Positions 34,571 to 45,130 of a DNA stretch of 64,000 nt are shown here, one piece after another. Every line of letters starts with the position of its first letter. Position 1 is the first letter of the stretch. The notes under the pieces are model-generated. The model saw nothing but the letters and a program-made list of their open reading frames with translations, was not told the origin of the DNA and ran no database searches. The stretch is from Rhineura floridana. Its lineage: Eukaryota; Chordata; Lepidosauria; Squamata; Rhineuridae. The position numbers and the translations under genes are program-made. The stretch is from positions 11,439,001 through 11,503,000 of the forward strand of contig NC_084495.1 of the NCBI RefSeq assembly GCF_030035675.1. Direction: 5' to 3'.

Positions 34571-34571
34571 A

Positions 34572-34803
34572 TGGAATGGAATGGAAACTGCCTTCAAGTC
34601 GATCCCGACTTATGGCGACCCTATGAATAGGGCTTTCATGGTAAGCGGTATATTCAGAAAGGGTTTACCATTGCCTTCCTCTGAGGCTGAGAGGCAGTGA
34701 TTGGCCCAAGGTCACCCAGTGAGCTTCATGGCTGTGTGGGGATTCAAACCCTCATCTCCCAGGTAGGAGTCCAACACCTTTACCACTACACCACACTGGC
34801 TCC
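34572..34803 (-). mobile_element. tRNA-headed SINE (agtgtggtgtagtgg type) inserted in an (ATT)n tail
   Basis: The minus strand reads gagccagtgtggtgtagtgg at the head, then the tRNA-like region, cactgggtgaccttgggcca and the BovB-like end gccataagtcgggatcgact. Flanking ATT repeats on both sides obscure the target duplication. Confidence 0.85.
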
Positions 34804-35020
34804 CATTATTTTTATTATTATTATTAATAATAACAGTTTTTAATTGTTCTGATTATTAATAATAGTTTTTAATAGTTCTGATTATTTAGAGTGTCTAAAG
34901 AGGGAGTGGTGTCTTGATCATGGAGCAATTTTCTTTGACTCCTGCATTACATTATGGGGTAAAAGGTGTGCTAATCTATTCTCAGAACTTACAAGAAATA
35001 AAAGCTACTTTGAATGTTAA
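34804..35020. other. (ATT/AAT)n-rich spacer
   Basis: A duplicated block containing aatagtttttaattgttctg-type sequence (twice within about 60 bp) follows the LINE tail. Nothing else is recognised. Confidence 0.4.
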
Positions 35021-35022
35021 TG

Positions 35023-35820
35023 TTACACCTTGAGTTTTGAATTTGGAGCCCCAGGCTCTGATCCAAGCACACATGCTCCCCTAATTGTGGAGCCTTTACG
35101 TTTAACTGGCCCTGACTTCACTCCAACGGGGCTGTTTTGAGCAGCAATATACACTTCTGGCCCACAGATTGCTTTCCGTATGATATGTTCTGCATATAGA
35201 TTAAACAAATAGGGTGATAAAATACAACCCTATCTCACACCCTTTCCGATGGGGAACTAATTGGTTTCTCCATATTCTGTCCTTACAGTAGCCTCTTGTC
35301 CAGAGTATAGGTTGTGCATTAGAACAATCAGATGCTGTGGCACCCCCATTTCTTTTAAAGCATTCCATAGTTTTTTGTGATCTACACAATCAAATGCATT
35401 GCTGTAATCTATAAAGCGCAGGGTGATTTCCTTCTGAATTTCCTTGGTCCATTCCATTATCCAGCGTAAGTTTGCGATATGATCTCTGGTGCCTCTTCCC
35501 TTTCTAAATCCAGCTTGGACATCTGGCATTTCTCGCTCAACATATAGTAAGAGCCTTTGTTGTAGAATCTTGAGCATTACTTTAATTGCATGAGATATTA
35601 AGGCAATAGTTCGATAAGTATGCATTCCCTGAGATCCCCTTTCTTTGAATTGGGATGTATATTGAATGCTTCCAGTCTGTGAGCCATTGTTTTCTTTTCC
35701 ATATTTGTTGACAAATTCTCAGTAACTTGTAGCAACTCTGTTGGTATGCCATCTATTCCTGGCCCATAAATCTCCATCTCTTCCTGTCAATTTCTTGTTG
35801 CAGATCTAATTTAGCAAGAG
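35023..35820 (-). mobile_element. BovB/RTE-clade LINE fragment (RT domain)
   Basis: The minus strand encodes YRTIALISHAIKVMLKIL, MPDVQAGFRKGRGTRDHI, RWIMEWTKEIQKEITLRFID, FDCVDHKKLWNALKEMGVP, LMHNLYSGQEATVRTEYGET and, in another frame, MFNLYAEHIIRKA. These are hallmark BovB reverse transcriptase motifs. Frame breaks occur near 35,257 and 35,640 and both ends are truncated. BovB is the LINE whose 3' end is borrowed by the SINEs at 8,131 and 8,583. Confidence 0.92.
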
Positions 35821-36340
35821 TATAAAATAAGCTGTTAACTTTGAACACAGAAAACAGCAGCATATAAATAAAAGACACACCATGGTTTCCTGATTCTTAA
35901 TCTGAACAGCTGCATGCTTTAATTACAACGTAGCAAGTGAGATGGTTTAGATCATGTGCCTGCCAGCTTTTGGTATGTCGTTTCTTCTTTTTGCAGCAGC
36001 TGGTTTCCTTTTCGCATTAAGCCAAAGGAGGAAAAATAAAAGCAATAGAAATGAAAAAAGCAAAACAAAAAAAACAAAAACGTGACTGTAGGAGAGGAAT
36101 GTGGGTGGAAAAGAGAAGTGAGAAGTGGAAAAATATCTGTTAGCCTCAGTCCTCCACCCCCCTGGATATAAAAAGCTCAAAGCCCTGATATGCTCCACAG
36201 CAAATCTATTCTATCCATGTTCAATCAAAGAAGCCCCATTATCCTGTCAAGACAACATTGATGCAAGGGCCCTTTTGAAAACATCTGGTCCAGATGAAAA
36301 GGTGCATAGAAGTAGGCTGACAACTGTGTACATATATTTA
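35820..36340. other. No recognised feature
   Basis: A-rich DNA with poly(A)/(AAAC) stretches near 36,040-36,080. No repeat ends assigned. Confidence 0.35.
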
Positions 36341-36344
36341 AAGC

Positions 36345-36470
36345 AGATGGCTTCCTCCAAAGAATCCTGGGAAATGAAATTTAGCCCTCACAGAGCTACA
36401 ATCCCCAGTACACTGAAACTACAATTCCCAGGATTCTTTGGGGGAAGTCATGTGATGTCTTTAAATGTAT
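36345..36470. repeat. AATCCTGGGA palindromic MITE, copy 1 of a tandem pair
   Basis: Arms ccaaagaatcctgggaaatg and attcccaggattctttggg face each other around ctcacagagctacaatcccc. Confidence 0.75.
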
Positions 36471-36479
36471 GACCATGTG

Positions 36480-36620
36480 CTTTAAAGCACATTCCCCCCC
36501 ACCCAAGAATCCTGGGATTTGTTGCTTACCCACCACAGAGCTACAATCCCCAGCACCCTTAACCAAGCTACAGTTCCCAGGATTCAGGGAAGTGCTTTAA
36601 GTATATGGTGTGCACACATC
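36480..36620. repeat. AATCCTGGGA palindromic MITE, copy 2 of a tandem pair
   Basis: Arms cccaagaatcctgggatttg and cagttcccaggattcaggg again surround cacagagctacaatccccag. It lies 10-20 bp from copy 1 in the same arrangement, so it is a tandem duplication or double insertion. Confidence 0.75.
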
Positions 36621-37099
36621 CTAATATTCAGAACGTGTCATAAAAAAATCGGTTTGCTGAGACAGAAAAAAAATAGAGGATTTGAAATGAAACTTCTCTT
36701 GCGGTAGACTCTGGAATCCAAATGTATTTCAGAAAGGACTGGCAGAGCTGTTTCTGTTGCATGTAGGTTAAAAAAACCCTGCTTGCAGTCATAGTTACAT
36801 TTTTCTGTTGGTGACATGACTTCCCTCTTTGCAACACACAATAGCTTGGGCCCTGGCTAGGGGAGAGAAGATGGGAAAGAGACAGGGCTCCAGCTCCCCT
36901 ACGCCTTTTCCCCTCCCTTTTGTCTTTTCCCATCTACCTCCTTGCGTTCCTATCCCAGTTTGCATCACCATCAGACCACATGCAGAGTGCACTGAGATCT
37001 GTTTAACTCACAATCATAGGCTGACCTAGACACAGTGATGAGTCAGAGATAAGATAAACAATGTATTAGGGTCATTTACTGATCACATATACATTAAGA

Positions 37100-37630
37100 C
37101 AGTGGTTCCCAACCTTTATGAGCACGGGACCCCCTTTATAAGCTGAAATTTTTTTGTGACCCCCTCCCCCCAGGGAGGCAGGCTGGCTGCCAGGAAGGAA
37201 GGGGGAAAGCAGCCTTTCTTTGCAGGCTTGCTTCTTTTTGCTTCACAAAAAGCCCTCTCCTCTCATTCTAAGCAAGGGCATTGCCAGTAGCAGCAGTGCA
37301 AGGAGACGAGAATCAGTGATAGTAATCCCCTCTTCTTCCTGGTAGCTCCACCCTCAGCCTCCTTTGGCATCTGCCATGTATTTTATAGGCAGATGCCTGC
37401 TCTTAGTGCATCTGAAAGATGCTCTGGCGCTTCAGCAAAAGGCCTCCCCTCTCGTTTGGAGCAAGGGGGAGGTGTCATCTGCAGTGGCAGTGGAAAGCAG
37501 ACAGTGTAGAGGGAGTGAAGACTTTTTTTAAAAAAATTAATAAATAATTCATTTCTTTACTGTTCACGGCCCCCTCTGGATTACTACGTGGCCCCCCTGG
37601 GGGTCCCGGCCCCCAGGTTGGGAACCACTG
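37100..37630. mobile_element. hAT nonautonomous transposon, 531 bp, 8-bp target duplication
   Basis: Terminal inverted repeats are cagtggttcccaaccttt and aggttgggaaccactg. The flanks cattaaga (37,092-37,099) and cattagga (37,631-37,638) match at 7 of 8 positions. The interior is G/C-rich and non-coding. Confidence 0.9.
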
Positions 37631-38195
37631 CATTAGGAGAAGAGATAAATATAGTGCTGACCCTCAATTTTCCCTTTTCCCTTTCCAAATTACTGCCAGT
37701 TGCACATTTAATTGCAGGTCGCCTGCATTTGGATATGAATAAATGCTAAGGGTATAAATAATTTTTGGATTTGTATAAAAAACTGTGTTTTGTGAGAACA
37801 TCCATCTTATAAGTATTACAGTTCTTTTTAAATATATATATATCTTAATTTGCAGGATGGGCAAGTCAATCCAAAGTGGCTTCCCAGCCACCTAATATCA
37901 TTCACACTTCATTAGCTCCTCTGACTATTTTGAATGTGCAATTACAGAAATGAGCTGATTGCATTATGTGCAAATTCTCACACTCTGAAGCATAAGTGCT
38001 TTATTCAGAAGCAAAAGGCAGAGTTATAGATCCCCCTCCCACTTTCCATCAGTACTCATTATTTGTTTCTAACAAAAGGAATATTGAAGGGAAAATGCAG
38101 AGTTTGATGGCAAGTGCTTTAGACTCTCTTAGCAATTTACCACTTTTAATTCTCATAGAAGATAAAACATCAACACTCTGTGTTTCAATCCAGTG

Positions 38196-38325
38196 GTAGA
38201 AAAACTATGGCCCTGCGATTGTTGTTGGACTCCAGTTCCCATCAACCACAGCCAGCATGGTCAATGGGCAAGAATGCTGGAAGCTGTAGGCCAACAGCAT
38301 CTGGAGGGCCAAAGTTTCTCCACTG
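38196..38325. repeat. ACTCCCATCA-type foldback MITE
   Basis: The left tatggccctgcgattgttgt and right acagcatctggagggccaaa arms surround ggactccagttcccatcaac. Confidence 0.65.
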
Positions 38326-38655
38326 CTAATGTAACGCATAATCCAGACAAAAATTGCTGTTGTTGTTGTTGTTACCCGCTGTTCACCCAAAGGTCCCAGG
38401 ACAAGTTACAACAGTTTTAAAACATGTGGTGTGGTGTTGGGTTCAGGTTTCATTTTTCTAGATGCAGGTGTACCAAAGTGGAGGAGGCAATGACTATCTG
38501 GCTTTATTCCTATGGCTGGGAGATGTTGAATTCCACGTAGTTCCATCTAAGGATGGAAAACGGCTTGAAGGCTAAACCATCACAGGAATAGAGATATGGT
38601 CCAACAGTTAAGGCCTTGACTTCATTTATTTTATTTGATGCTTAAATGACAGAAA

Positions 38656-38884
38656 CAGCCAGTGTGGTGTAATGGTTAGAGTGTTGGACTACGACCTGGG
38701 AGACCAGGGTTCAAATCCCCGCACAGCCATGAAGCTCACTGGGTGACATTGGGCCAGTCACTGCCTCTCAGCCTCAGAGGAAGGCAATGGTAAAACCACC
38801 TCTGAATACCGCTTACCATGAAAGCCCTATTCATAGGATGGCCATAAGTCAGAATCGACTTGAAGGCAGTCCATTTTCATTTTT
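38656..38884 (+). mobile_element. tRNA-headed SINE (agtgtggtgtagtgg type), complete, 14-bp duplication
   Basis: The head cagccagtgtggtgtaatgg and gttcaaatccccgcacagcc leads to gaagctcactgggtgacatt and the BovB-like end ccataagtcagaatcgactt. A perfect 14-bp duplication, ttaaatgacagaaa, lies at 38,642-38,655 and 38,885-38,898. It looks young. Confidence 0.92.
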
Positions 38885-38904
38885 TTAAATGACAGAAAAA
38901 GGAC

Positions 38905-39365
38905 AAGTATAGAATCGCAGAATCATAGAGTTGGAAGGACCCAATAAGGCCATCGAGTCCAACCCAGTGCAGGAATCCAACTTAAAGCATACCTGACAAG
39001 TGGCTGTCCAGCTGCCTCTTGAAGGCCTCTAGTCTTAGAGAGCCCACCACCTCCCTAGTTAATTGGTTCCATTGTTGTACCGCTCTTAACAGTTAGGAAG
39101 TTTTTCCTGATGTTCAGATGAAATCTGGATTCCTGTACCTTGAGCCCATTATTCCGTGTCCTGCCCTCTGGGACGATCGAGAAGAGATCCTGGCCCTCCT
39201 CTGTGTGGTAACTTTTCAAGTACTTGAACAGTGCTATCATATCTCCCCTCAGTCTTCTTTTCTCAAGGCTAAACATGCCTTGAGATGGCAGGTGATTAGA
39301 GATTTTGCAAATGCTTTCTTTCATGGTAGGAAGCCAATCATTAATGATCCAGCCATAGGACATGG
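38905..39365 (-). mobile_element. CR1 LINE C-terminus and 3' end
   Basis: The minus strand encodes MFSLEKRRLRGDMIALFKYL, HTEEGQDLFSIVPEGRTRNN and SRFHLNIRKNFLTVKSG, the conserved CR1 C-terminal region. The 3' end has the classical CR1 octamer-like terminus (tagaatcgcagaatcatag on the plus strand). It is 5'-truncated and shows a frameshift near 39,055. Confidence 0.92.
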
Positions 39366-39436
39366 GGCAGCTAGATTACCTCTGTGTTACATGGTTTGAG
39401 CTAAGGAGAAGGGTTAGTTTCAGAATCCTTCTACAG

Positions 39437-39782
39437 CAGGAGATCCCAAACTGTGATCCTGTGGGCCATCATTGGTTTGGGAGGTGATCTGCGGCATGTC
39501 TGCATTAAATATGCATATTGTATTGTCATTGTATTTATACTGCTTATTTTATTTCTTACATTGTATTTTATTGTATTACAATTTGAATTCTATAGAATGC
39601 AAATTGTAGCACAATAAAATGCAATATATAAGACATAAAAGAAGCAATACCATTTAAAATCATAAGCATCTAGCACAGAGCATTACAATTGCTATGCAAC
39701 AGGCAGAAAAATAATTAAGTGGTCCTTCAAGACAATCAACCATTTTCAAGCGGTCCATGGGAGAAACGTTTGGGAACCATTG
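39437..39782. mobile_element. hAT MITE, same family as 23,538
   Basis: It starts caggagatcccaaactgtga and ends tttgggaaccattg. It shares the block gaattctatagaatgcaaat and ttaagtggtccttcaagaca with the 23.5-kb copy (interiors align at similar spacing). Flanks are only partly alike (tctacag/tctatgg). Confidence 0.7.
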
Positions 39783-40079
39783 ATCTATGGCATTTGGGCA
39801 AAGTCCTGAAAGGTGTTCATCCCTCACATTGCAAAGAACAAAGACCATCTGCAGCATGAAATGTTGTTTGGGGGAAGGGTTTTATTAAACTCTGTTAGGG
39901 AAGGAGCAAAAGTTATGGCAGCATTATAAAGAAGAGCAGGTACTGAAATGTTGGGGAATGCTTCTCCCCAAAAAAGTTCACCTTGTAGTTTTTTGGTGCC
40001 AGGCACAGACCTGTTAAAATATAATTTCAAGCCTGCTGTTTAATACTGCCTTTATGATTTAGTGGGTTTTTGCTATGTT

Positions 40080-40150
40080 TATATATCTGTATATCAATGT
40101 GTATGTATTACATACACACACACACACATGTACACACATACACACATTTT
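40080..40150. repeat. (CA)n microsatellite
   Basis: The core is catacacacacacacacatg followed by (CACA/CATA) repeats. Not coding. Confidence 0.85.
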
Positions 40151-40186
40151 AATTGGTTTCTTCATTTTGTAAACCACTTTGGGGCT

Positions 40187-40384
40187 CAGTGGCGGCTGGT
40201 GGCTCCATGTCAGGCAGTGGAATCTACTCCAGGGTTTAGTCCAAACTTTCAAGGAACTGTCCAAGATGCTGAAACCTATATTCCCAAAATAGGTTCAGCA
40301 CATTGGAGAGCTCAGGGAAAGTTTGGACTAAAACCTGGTGCAGATTCCACTGCCTGACTGACATGGAGCCACCAGCTGTCACTG
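40187..40384. repeat. cagtggcggctgg-type palindromic MITE, 198 bp
   Basis: The left arm ggtggctccatgtcaggcag pairs with the right arm ctgcctgactgacatggagc. The inner arms tccagggtttagtccaaac and gtttggactaaaacctgg also pair. No convincing flanking duplication was found. The left arm recurs at 16,275. Confidence 0.75.
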
Positions 40385-40431
40385 CTGGCAGTGTTATGGA
40401 ACAGTGGAATGAAAAACACATACACACATTT

Positions 40432-40515
40432 AAGGCTGCACTCCTAACACCACGCTTACTAGAGAGTAAGTGTTATTTAATGCCATAGGACTTACTTATG
40501 AGTAAACAAGCTTAG
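40432..40515. repeat. Short palindromic MITE (ttactc...gagtaa type)
   Basis: The halves gcttactagagagtaagtgt and aggacttacttatgagtaaa are recognisable, within a few tens of bases of the palindrome above. Confidence 0.55.
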
Positions 40516-40754
40516 GCTCATGCCATGCTCTTAATACCATACCCAATCTCAAAGGGTCAAGGTGAGCAATGATGCCTTTTTTTTGTTTGTTTAAACTTAA
40601 TTTCTCCTTTCTGTTAAAGTGCAATTAGGGAGCCTGTTTTTTCTCTCTTTTTGTCAGTGCAGCTTGCCTGATGATAATATCTGTATTTTTGAAGCTTAAT
40701 AAACTATTCATTTTCAATATGCTGTTGATATTTAATTCTATTTGTCTTTTATAT

Positions 40755-42025
40755 CTGAGTCAGGTGAAGCAGTGGATGTACTAGACTGGTGCCAGGAATT
40801 GGTAATGGATTGGATGAGGGCCGATAAATTGAAGCTCACTCCAGACCAGAGGAAAGTACTGTTGGTGGGTGGGTGGTTCATCTAACCAGGGAGGTGCAGT
40901 TCAACCTGTTCTCGATTGGGTTGCACCTGCTCCTAAAGGTTACTCTTGGAACCAGCTTTGCCACTGGAGGCTCAAGCAATATTGGTGTAAATGTGCCTTT
41001 CACCAGTTCAGGCTAGAGATTGCTTGCTCCACACTTATCCATCCTCCGATAAGCTCCAGTTCAGACTACATCCATGTGTTTCCTGTGGGGTTGCCTTTGA
41101 AGACTGTTCAGAAGCTTCAGCTATAGGATTGCCAGGTTCAGGACTTGAGACTGATCCTGTATCTTTAGGAGAAGAGAAAGTCAGCCAAGTGCAGGTGTTC
41201 TTGCAACCCTGTAATGGGAAAAACCACAAGGTGGAATTCTCCCTTCTGCCTGCACAACTTTTAAAGATACAGAAGACCTCTTGGAGGCTGGGCCTGGCAA
41301 CCAAGAGGTCTTCTGTATCTTTAAAAGTTGTGCAGGGGAAAGGGAGAATTCCACCTTGTGGTTTTTCCCATTACAGTGTTGCAAGAACACCTGCACTTGG
41401 CTGACTTTCTCTTCTCCTATACAGGATCAATCTCAGGCCCTGAACATGGCAACCCTATGCAATATTAGCTTCAGCTAATATAGCTGTAAGACTTGACCAA
41501 GACTAGCTGGTTGGAACATGTATCACAGATTCTTAAACATTCCCGTTGGTTATTAGAAGCACTTTCTCAGAAGCACTTTAGTGCTGGTGCTTACACTGAA
41601 AACCCTACACAACTTGGGACCATAGCACTTGAGGGAACCTTCACATCAGCCTGCCTGTGTGCTAACGTCTTTATTATTTACTCTCCTTCAAATACTGCCA
41701 ACATCAGATGACAGCTGAGTGGCCTTCCCAGTGGTGGCTCCCCACTTATGGAATTCTCTGCCCAGGAAGGCTAGCCTAGTGCCTACTTTGCTAGGAAGAC
41801 CTGTTCATTGCCCAGCTTTTAACTGCTTAATTGTGCTGACTTGCTGCTACTGCTAGTTTTAATTCATATTTTAATTTTCTAGCTTGTTCATTTTAGGGTT
41901 ATTATGTTGTTTTCAGATTATTAGCATTATATTTTAGGGTTATTTGTTTTTATTAAGACTTTTATTTTTGTTAGCTGCCCTAAGAATATTTATGTTGATG
42001 GTTGGCATAATAAATCAATAAATTT
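40755..42025 (+). mobile_element. L2-like LINE, diverged, interrupted by a foldback element
   Basis: The plus strand shows L2-type DNA order: ...atggattggatgagggccga (MDWMRAD), aattgaagctcactccagac (KLKLTPD), ggttgcctttgaagactg, then after the insertion ggtggctccccacttatgga (VAPHLW) and a 3' UTR ending aataaatcaataaa. The open frame is degraded with many breaks. The foldback at 41,126-41,455 interrupts the LVQ-region equivalent. Confidence 0.75.
41126..41455. mobile_element. Foldback element, 330 bp, TA-flanked, near-perfect palindrome
   Basis: The arms run outward from a loop near 41,281-41,300: atctttaaaagttgtgcagg, gaattccaccttgtggtttt, caagaacacctgcacttggc and gactttctcttctcctat mirror the left side in order. 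The outer ends are attgccagg on the left and the paired (a)tggcaac on the right. TA lies on both sides (41,124-41,125 and 41,456-41,457). The open frames on both strands here are mirror images of the palindrome, not genes. It inserted into the L2-like LINE. Confidence 0.85.
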
Positions 42026-42029
42026 TGGA

Positions 42030-42815
42030 ATTTAGCTTCCTCACCCCTCGGTTTATTGAAGAGGAAGAAGAAAATTCTGCAGATCTTCCTAGAATGTTGT
42101 GATGGAGAACACAAATAGAATGTTTTTTTTAAAAAAAAAACTCAGAGGAACATAGTACACCTTTTGAATTCTGCTTACATTTTAATTTCATTTGTTCCTT
42201 CATGATACTTTGTGGAGTGTGATGTCCCCTGGTGGCTATCTCCTGTATTAAAATATGCATGCTTTCTCCGTTCACGCAGTTCACTCATCCTGAAGATGGA
42301 GAAATTACAATTTATACGCCAGTTAAAGTGAGTACAGATCATTTTTTGTTCTCCTGTGAGCTTCTTCAAAACTGAAATACAGCTACTGGTGTATAACCAA
42401 TGAAAGGTTAGATTCCATTGCTTTTGGTGCAAATTGATTCTTCCTTGTCAAAGGTGGATCACTGAAGCTGCAGTAATACCAGCATTTTATTTTTAATCTG
42501 GATGAATGAATTCAGAAGAAAAACAATCTTAGGCCTCTTTCTTCCAATTGCTGCAGGGGAGAGTTACCAGAATGGAATGAACTCTTCAAGTTCACTTCAC
42601 TCAGTCTCAGGCTGCGTACACACTGCCCCATTCGTAGCACAAGAATGTAGATTTTCACAACCCAGAATTGTTCATGCTCATCCTTAACATGCTGCCTTCG
42701 ACCTAATTGTTTCAAGGGCCCTGCTGTCCACAAGGGTAGGTGTGGTTACCTAATATGCATTTGAAACCCCTCCCCTTCATTAGGTCATCCACACCTTTTC
42801 TTCCCTGCATATGCC
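42030..42815. other. No recognised feature
   Basis: AT-rich DNA. No repeat ends or conserved coding noted apart from simple A-runs near 42,125. Confidence 0.35.
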
Positions 42816-42819
42816 CTAG

Positions 42820-42962
42820 GGCAGCCTTTCCCAACCTTTGGGTCCCCAGATGTTGCTGGACCACAGTTTCCATCAGCTCCAGCCAGCATGGCTAATGGTA
42901 AGGAATGATAGGAATTGTAGTCCAGCAACATCTGGGGACCCAAAGGTTGGGAAAAGCTCCCA
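42820..42962. repeat. ACTCCCATCA-type foldback MITE, long perfect arms
   Basis: The left arm cccaacctttgggtccccag continues atgttgctggaccac; the right arm ctggggacccaaaggttggg mirrors it perfectly over 20 bases. It is one of the cleanest copies. Confidence 0.8.
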
Positions 42963-43389
42963 TAGGTGAATGAAGAAGGAAGAGGTGATGGTGATCTTGG
43001 GATATGCCTACCCACAACATTATTGGGCAGGTATGGATATAACCCTCATTACTGGGACCGCCTCCACCTGCTTTGATATATTTTCAAATGGACACATTGT
43101 GGGGTAATACAGAATCAGTCTGCAACGAGCTTTTATTTTCAGAACAAAGCCAATTTCTCAAGAAGCACTTTTCAGGAGCAAAAAATATGCAACAGATCTA
43201 GATTGTATGGATTATGTAGGAAAAAACAGGTACTCAATCTCCATTGATTCTAGAACAAAATATTGTGTGTTAAATCTTAATGCCCTATTTATGTATTTAA
43301 ATCTGTTTTGTGTTTAGAAGGATGCCTATTGGGCATGTGTTAACAACATCACTGCAGTTGTAATGAGATATTTAAAAGTTACTGCAATA

Positions 43390-43770
43390 AAGTGGAAAGT
43401 GGGACTGCCTTCAAGTTAATCCCAACTTATGGCTACCCTTTGAATAGGGATTTCATGGTAAGTGGTATTCCGAGGGGGTTTACCATTGCCTTCCTCTAAG
43501 GCTAGTCCCCCCCAGCTGGCCAGGGCCTACTCAGCTTGCCACAGCTGCACAAGCCAGCCCCTTCCTTGTCCACAACTGCCAGCTGGGGGGCAACCAGTCT
43601 CCTTGGGACTATGCAGCTTGCCCATGGCAGGGCACATAACCCCTGAGCCACTTGCAGTGGGGTGATCTTTAGCTGGCCCTTGACACCCAGGAGACATGAG
43701 CAGGGATTTGACCTCACAGACTCTGGACTCCCAGCCAGGCTTTCCTCCCCACTGTGCTATACCACCTGTG
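43390..43770 (-). mobile_element. tRNA-headed SINE variant, enlarged to about 380 bp
   Basis: The plus strand starts with the reverse complement of the BovB-like SINE end (actgccttcaagttaatccc, ttgaatagggatttcatgg, accattgccttcctctaagg). A non-SINE block of about 150 bases (agctggccagggcctactca to ggggtgatctttagctggc) follows, then tttgacctcacagactctgg, the head region. The usual family length is about 225 bp, so this copy is composite. Confidence 0.6.
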
Positions 43771-44044
43771 GTGTTTTATAACCACAGCAGTAAAGTGACA
43801 TCATTAGATCCATTCCTAATAAGGGCTAGGTGTTGTCACAAATTTATCTCACGAATTAAAAAAATTCTACTAAATTATAGGTGGGAGTAGCAGAAGTATT
43901 TCAACACCCAAGTGGTGCAAGTAACAGAAAGCACATTTCAACAACTTGGTGTACTGAGCTAAGTTCCAGACATAATTCAAAACGCTGGTAATCTCCACCA
44001 CTGAAGGGCTTTGTGCCATGGACCAGCCACCATAGATCGGAACA

Positions 44045-44125
44045 CCTGGAGTTTACTTATTTATTTATTTTTATTTATTTATTATTTGATTTATTACCCG
44101 CCCTTCCTCCCAGCAGAAGCCCAGA
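44045..44125 (-). mobile_element. LINE 3' UTR remnant (L2-like)
   Basis: Tail-side (TTTA)n is followed by gatttattacccgcccttcc and tcccagcagaagccc. No coding sequence remains. Confidence 0.6.
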
Positions 44126-44129
44126 GTCG

Positions 44130-45130
44130 TAAACTTGGTTATGAGTTTTAGGTGCCAGATAAACATGCTTCTATTAGCCCAAGAATTTTAATTTAGGAGT
44201 GTCCTCCAGCATACACGCTTCTTGCGGTCTTTCTGCCATTCTTTCCTGCTGTCACCTTGCCACTAGAGAGCTTCTTGAAGTTATTATTCTGCTGAGATCC
44301 TTTGTCCATCTACTGAGCTGAAGAGTACCGGGCATCTTGCTGCTTGTCTGAGGGTGCTTCCACACTAAGCATTAGGTCAAGCCAAGTCAGGGTTGGATGG
44401 GGGCAACTCTGCATCATATGGCTCCATTCTTTTTCCAATGAGTCACGCAAGCACAGCCATACTCAGCTTATGTTGTAACAACCTATATGTTTATTTGGCC
44501 TTGGTTACAGTTAGAAATGCAGCTCTGTGAGATGACATTGAATCACATCTGTCCCAATACTTCTTTTGGATGCTGTACACTGCCACTGTCAAGCCTGGTG
44601 ACCCCATGCCAATAATAACCAAAGTATGTAGAACAGAATAAGGAACTGAGGCTGAACAACCCACAGTAATCTCTGGACCTCCCCAAGTAATAAATCCAAA
44701 CCTCTCTGAGATGGCATTGAATTGCATCTGGCCCAATGCTGTTTGGGGGCACAGGATATGTATGGGGCCAGCTTATATTTTTCCCCCATACAATGCCCCT
44801 GGTAGCTTTTGCTGAGCATCTTGCCCTCTGCCCAACTGAAATATTAATGCCACCACCCTCAAAATACGTTTGGCAAACTTCTAATTAAAATAGACAGATT
44901 ACGTTTGCTGCTTGCACATGCAGTGACATTCTGAGTGATCCTTAGATATGACTTGTTGGCTAAGTCTGTGCACTTTGTTGTTTCCAGATATGCTTTGGCA
45001 CCCAGCTGTGCATTCAGAGACAGCACATGAATAGCAGTATGCACCCCAGTTAGAGCAGGCTGGGCATGGCTGATTGCTGGATGTTTTAACTGCTCAGCCT
45101 CAGAGAGCCCCTGACATCCTGTTCTCACCA
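44130..45130. other. No recognised gene; internal duplicated block
   Basis: A block containing gagatgacattgaatcacatctg at 44,528 is echoed at 44,707 (gagatggcattgaattgcatc), both followed by a similar ccaatactt/ccaatgctg stretch. This suggests a tandem duplication about 180 bp apart. No coding assigned. Confidence 0.35.

Noticed and set aside
40991-41404. Matching open frames on both strands at 41.0-41.5 kb (and 61.2-61.7 kb)
   Set aside because: They are mirror images caused by the palindromic foldback elements.
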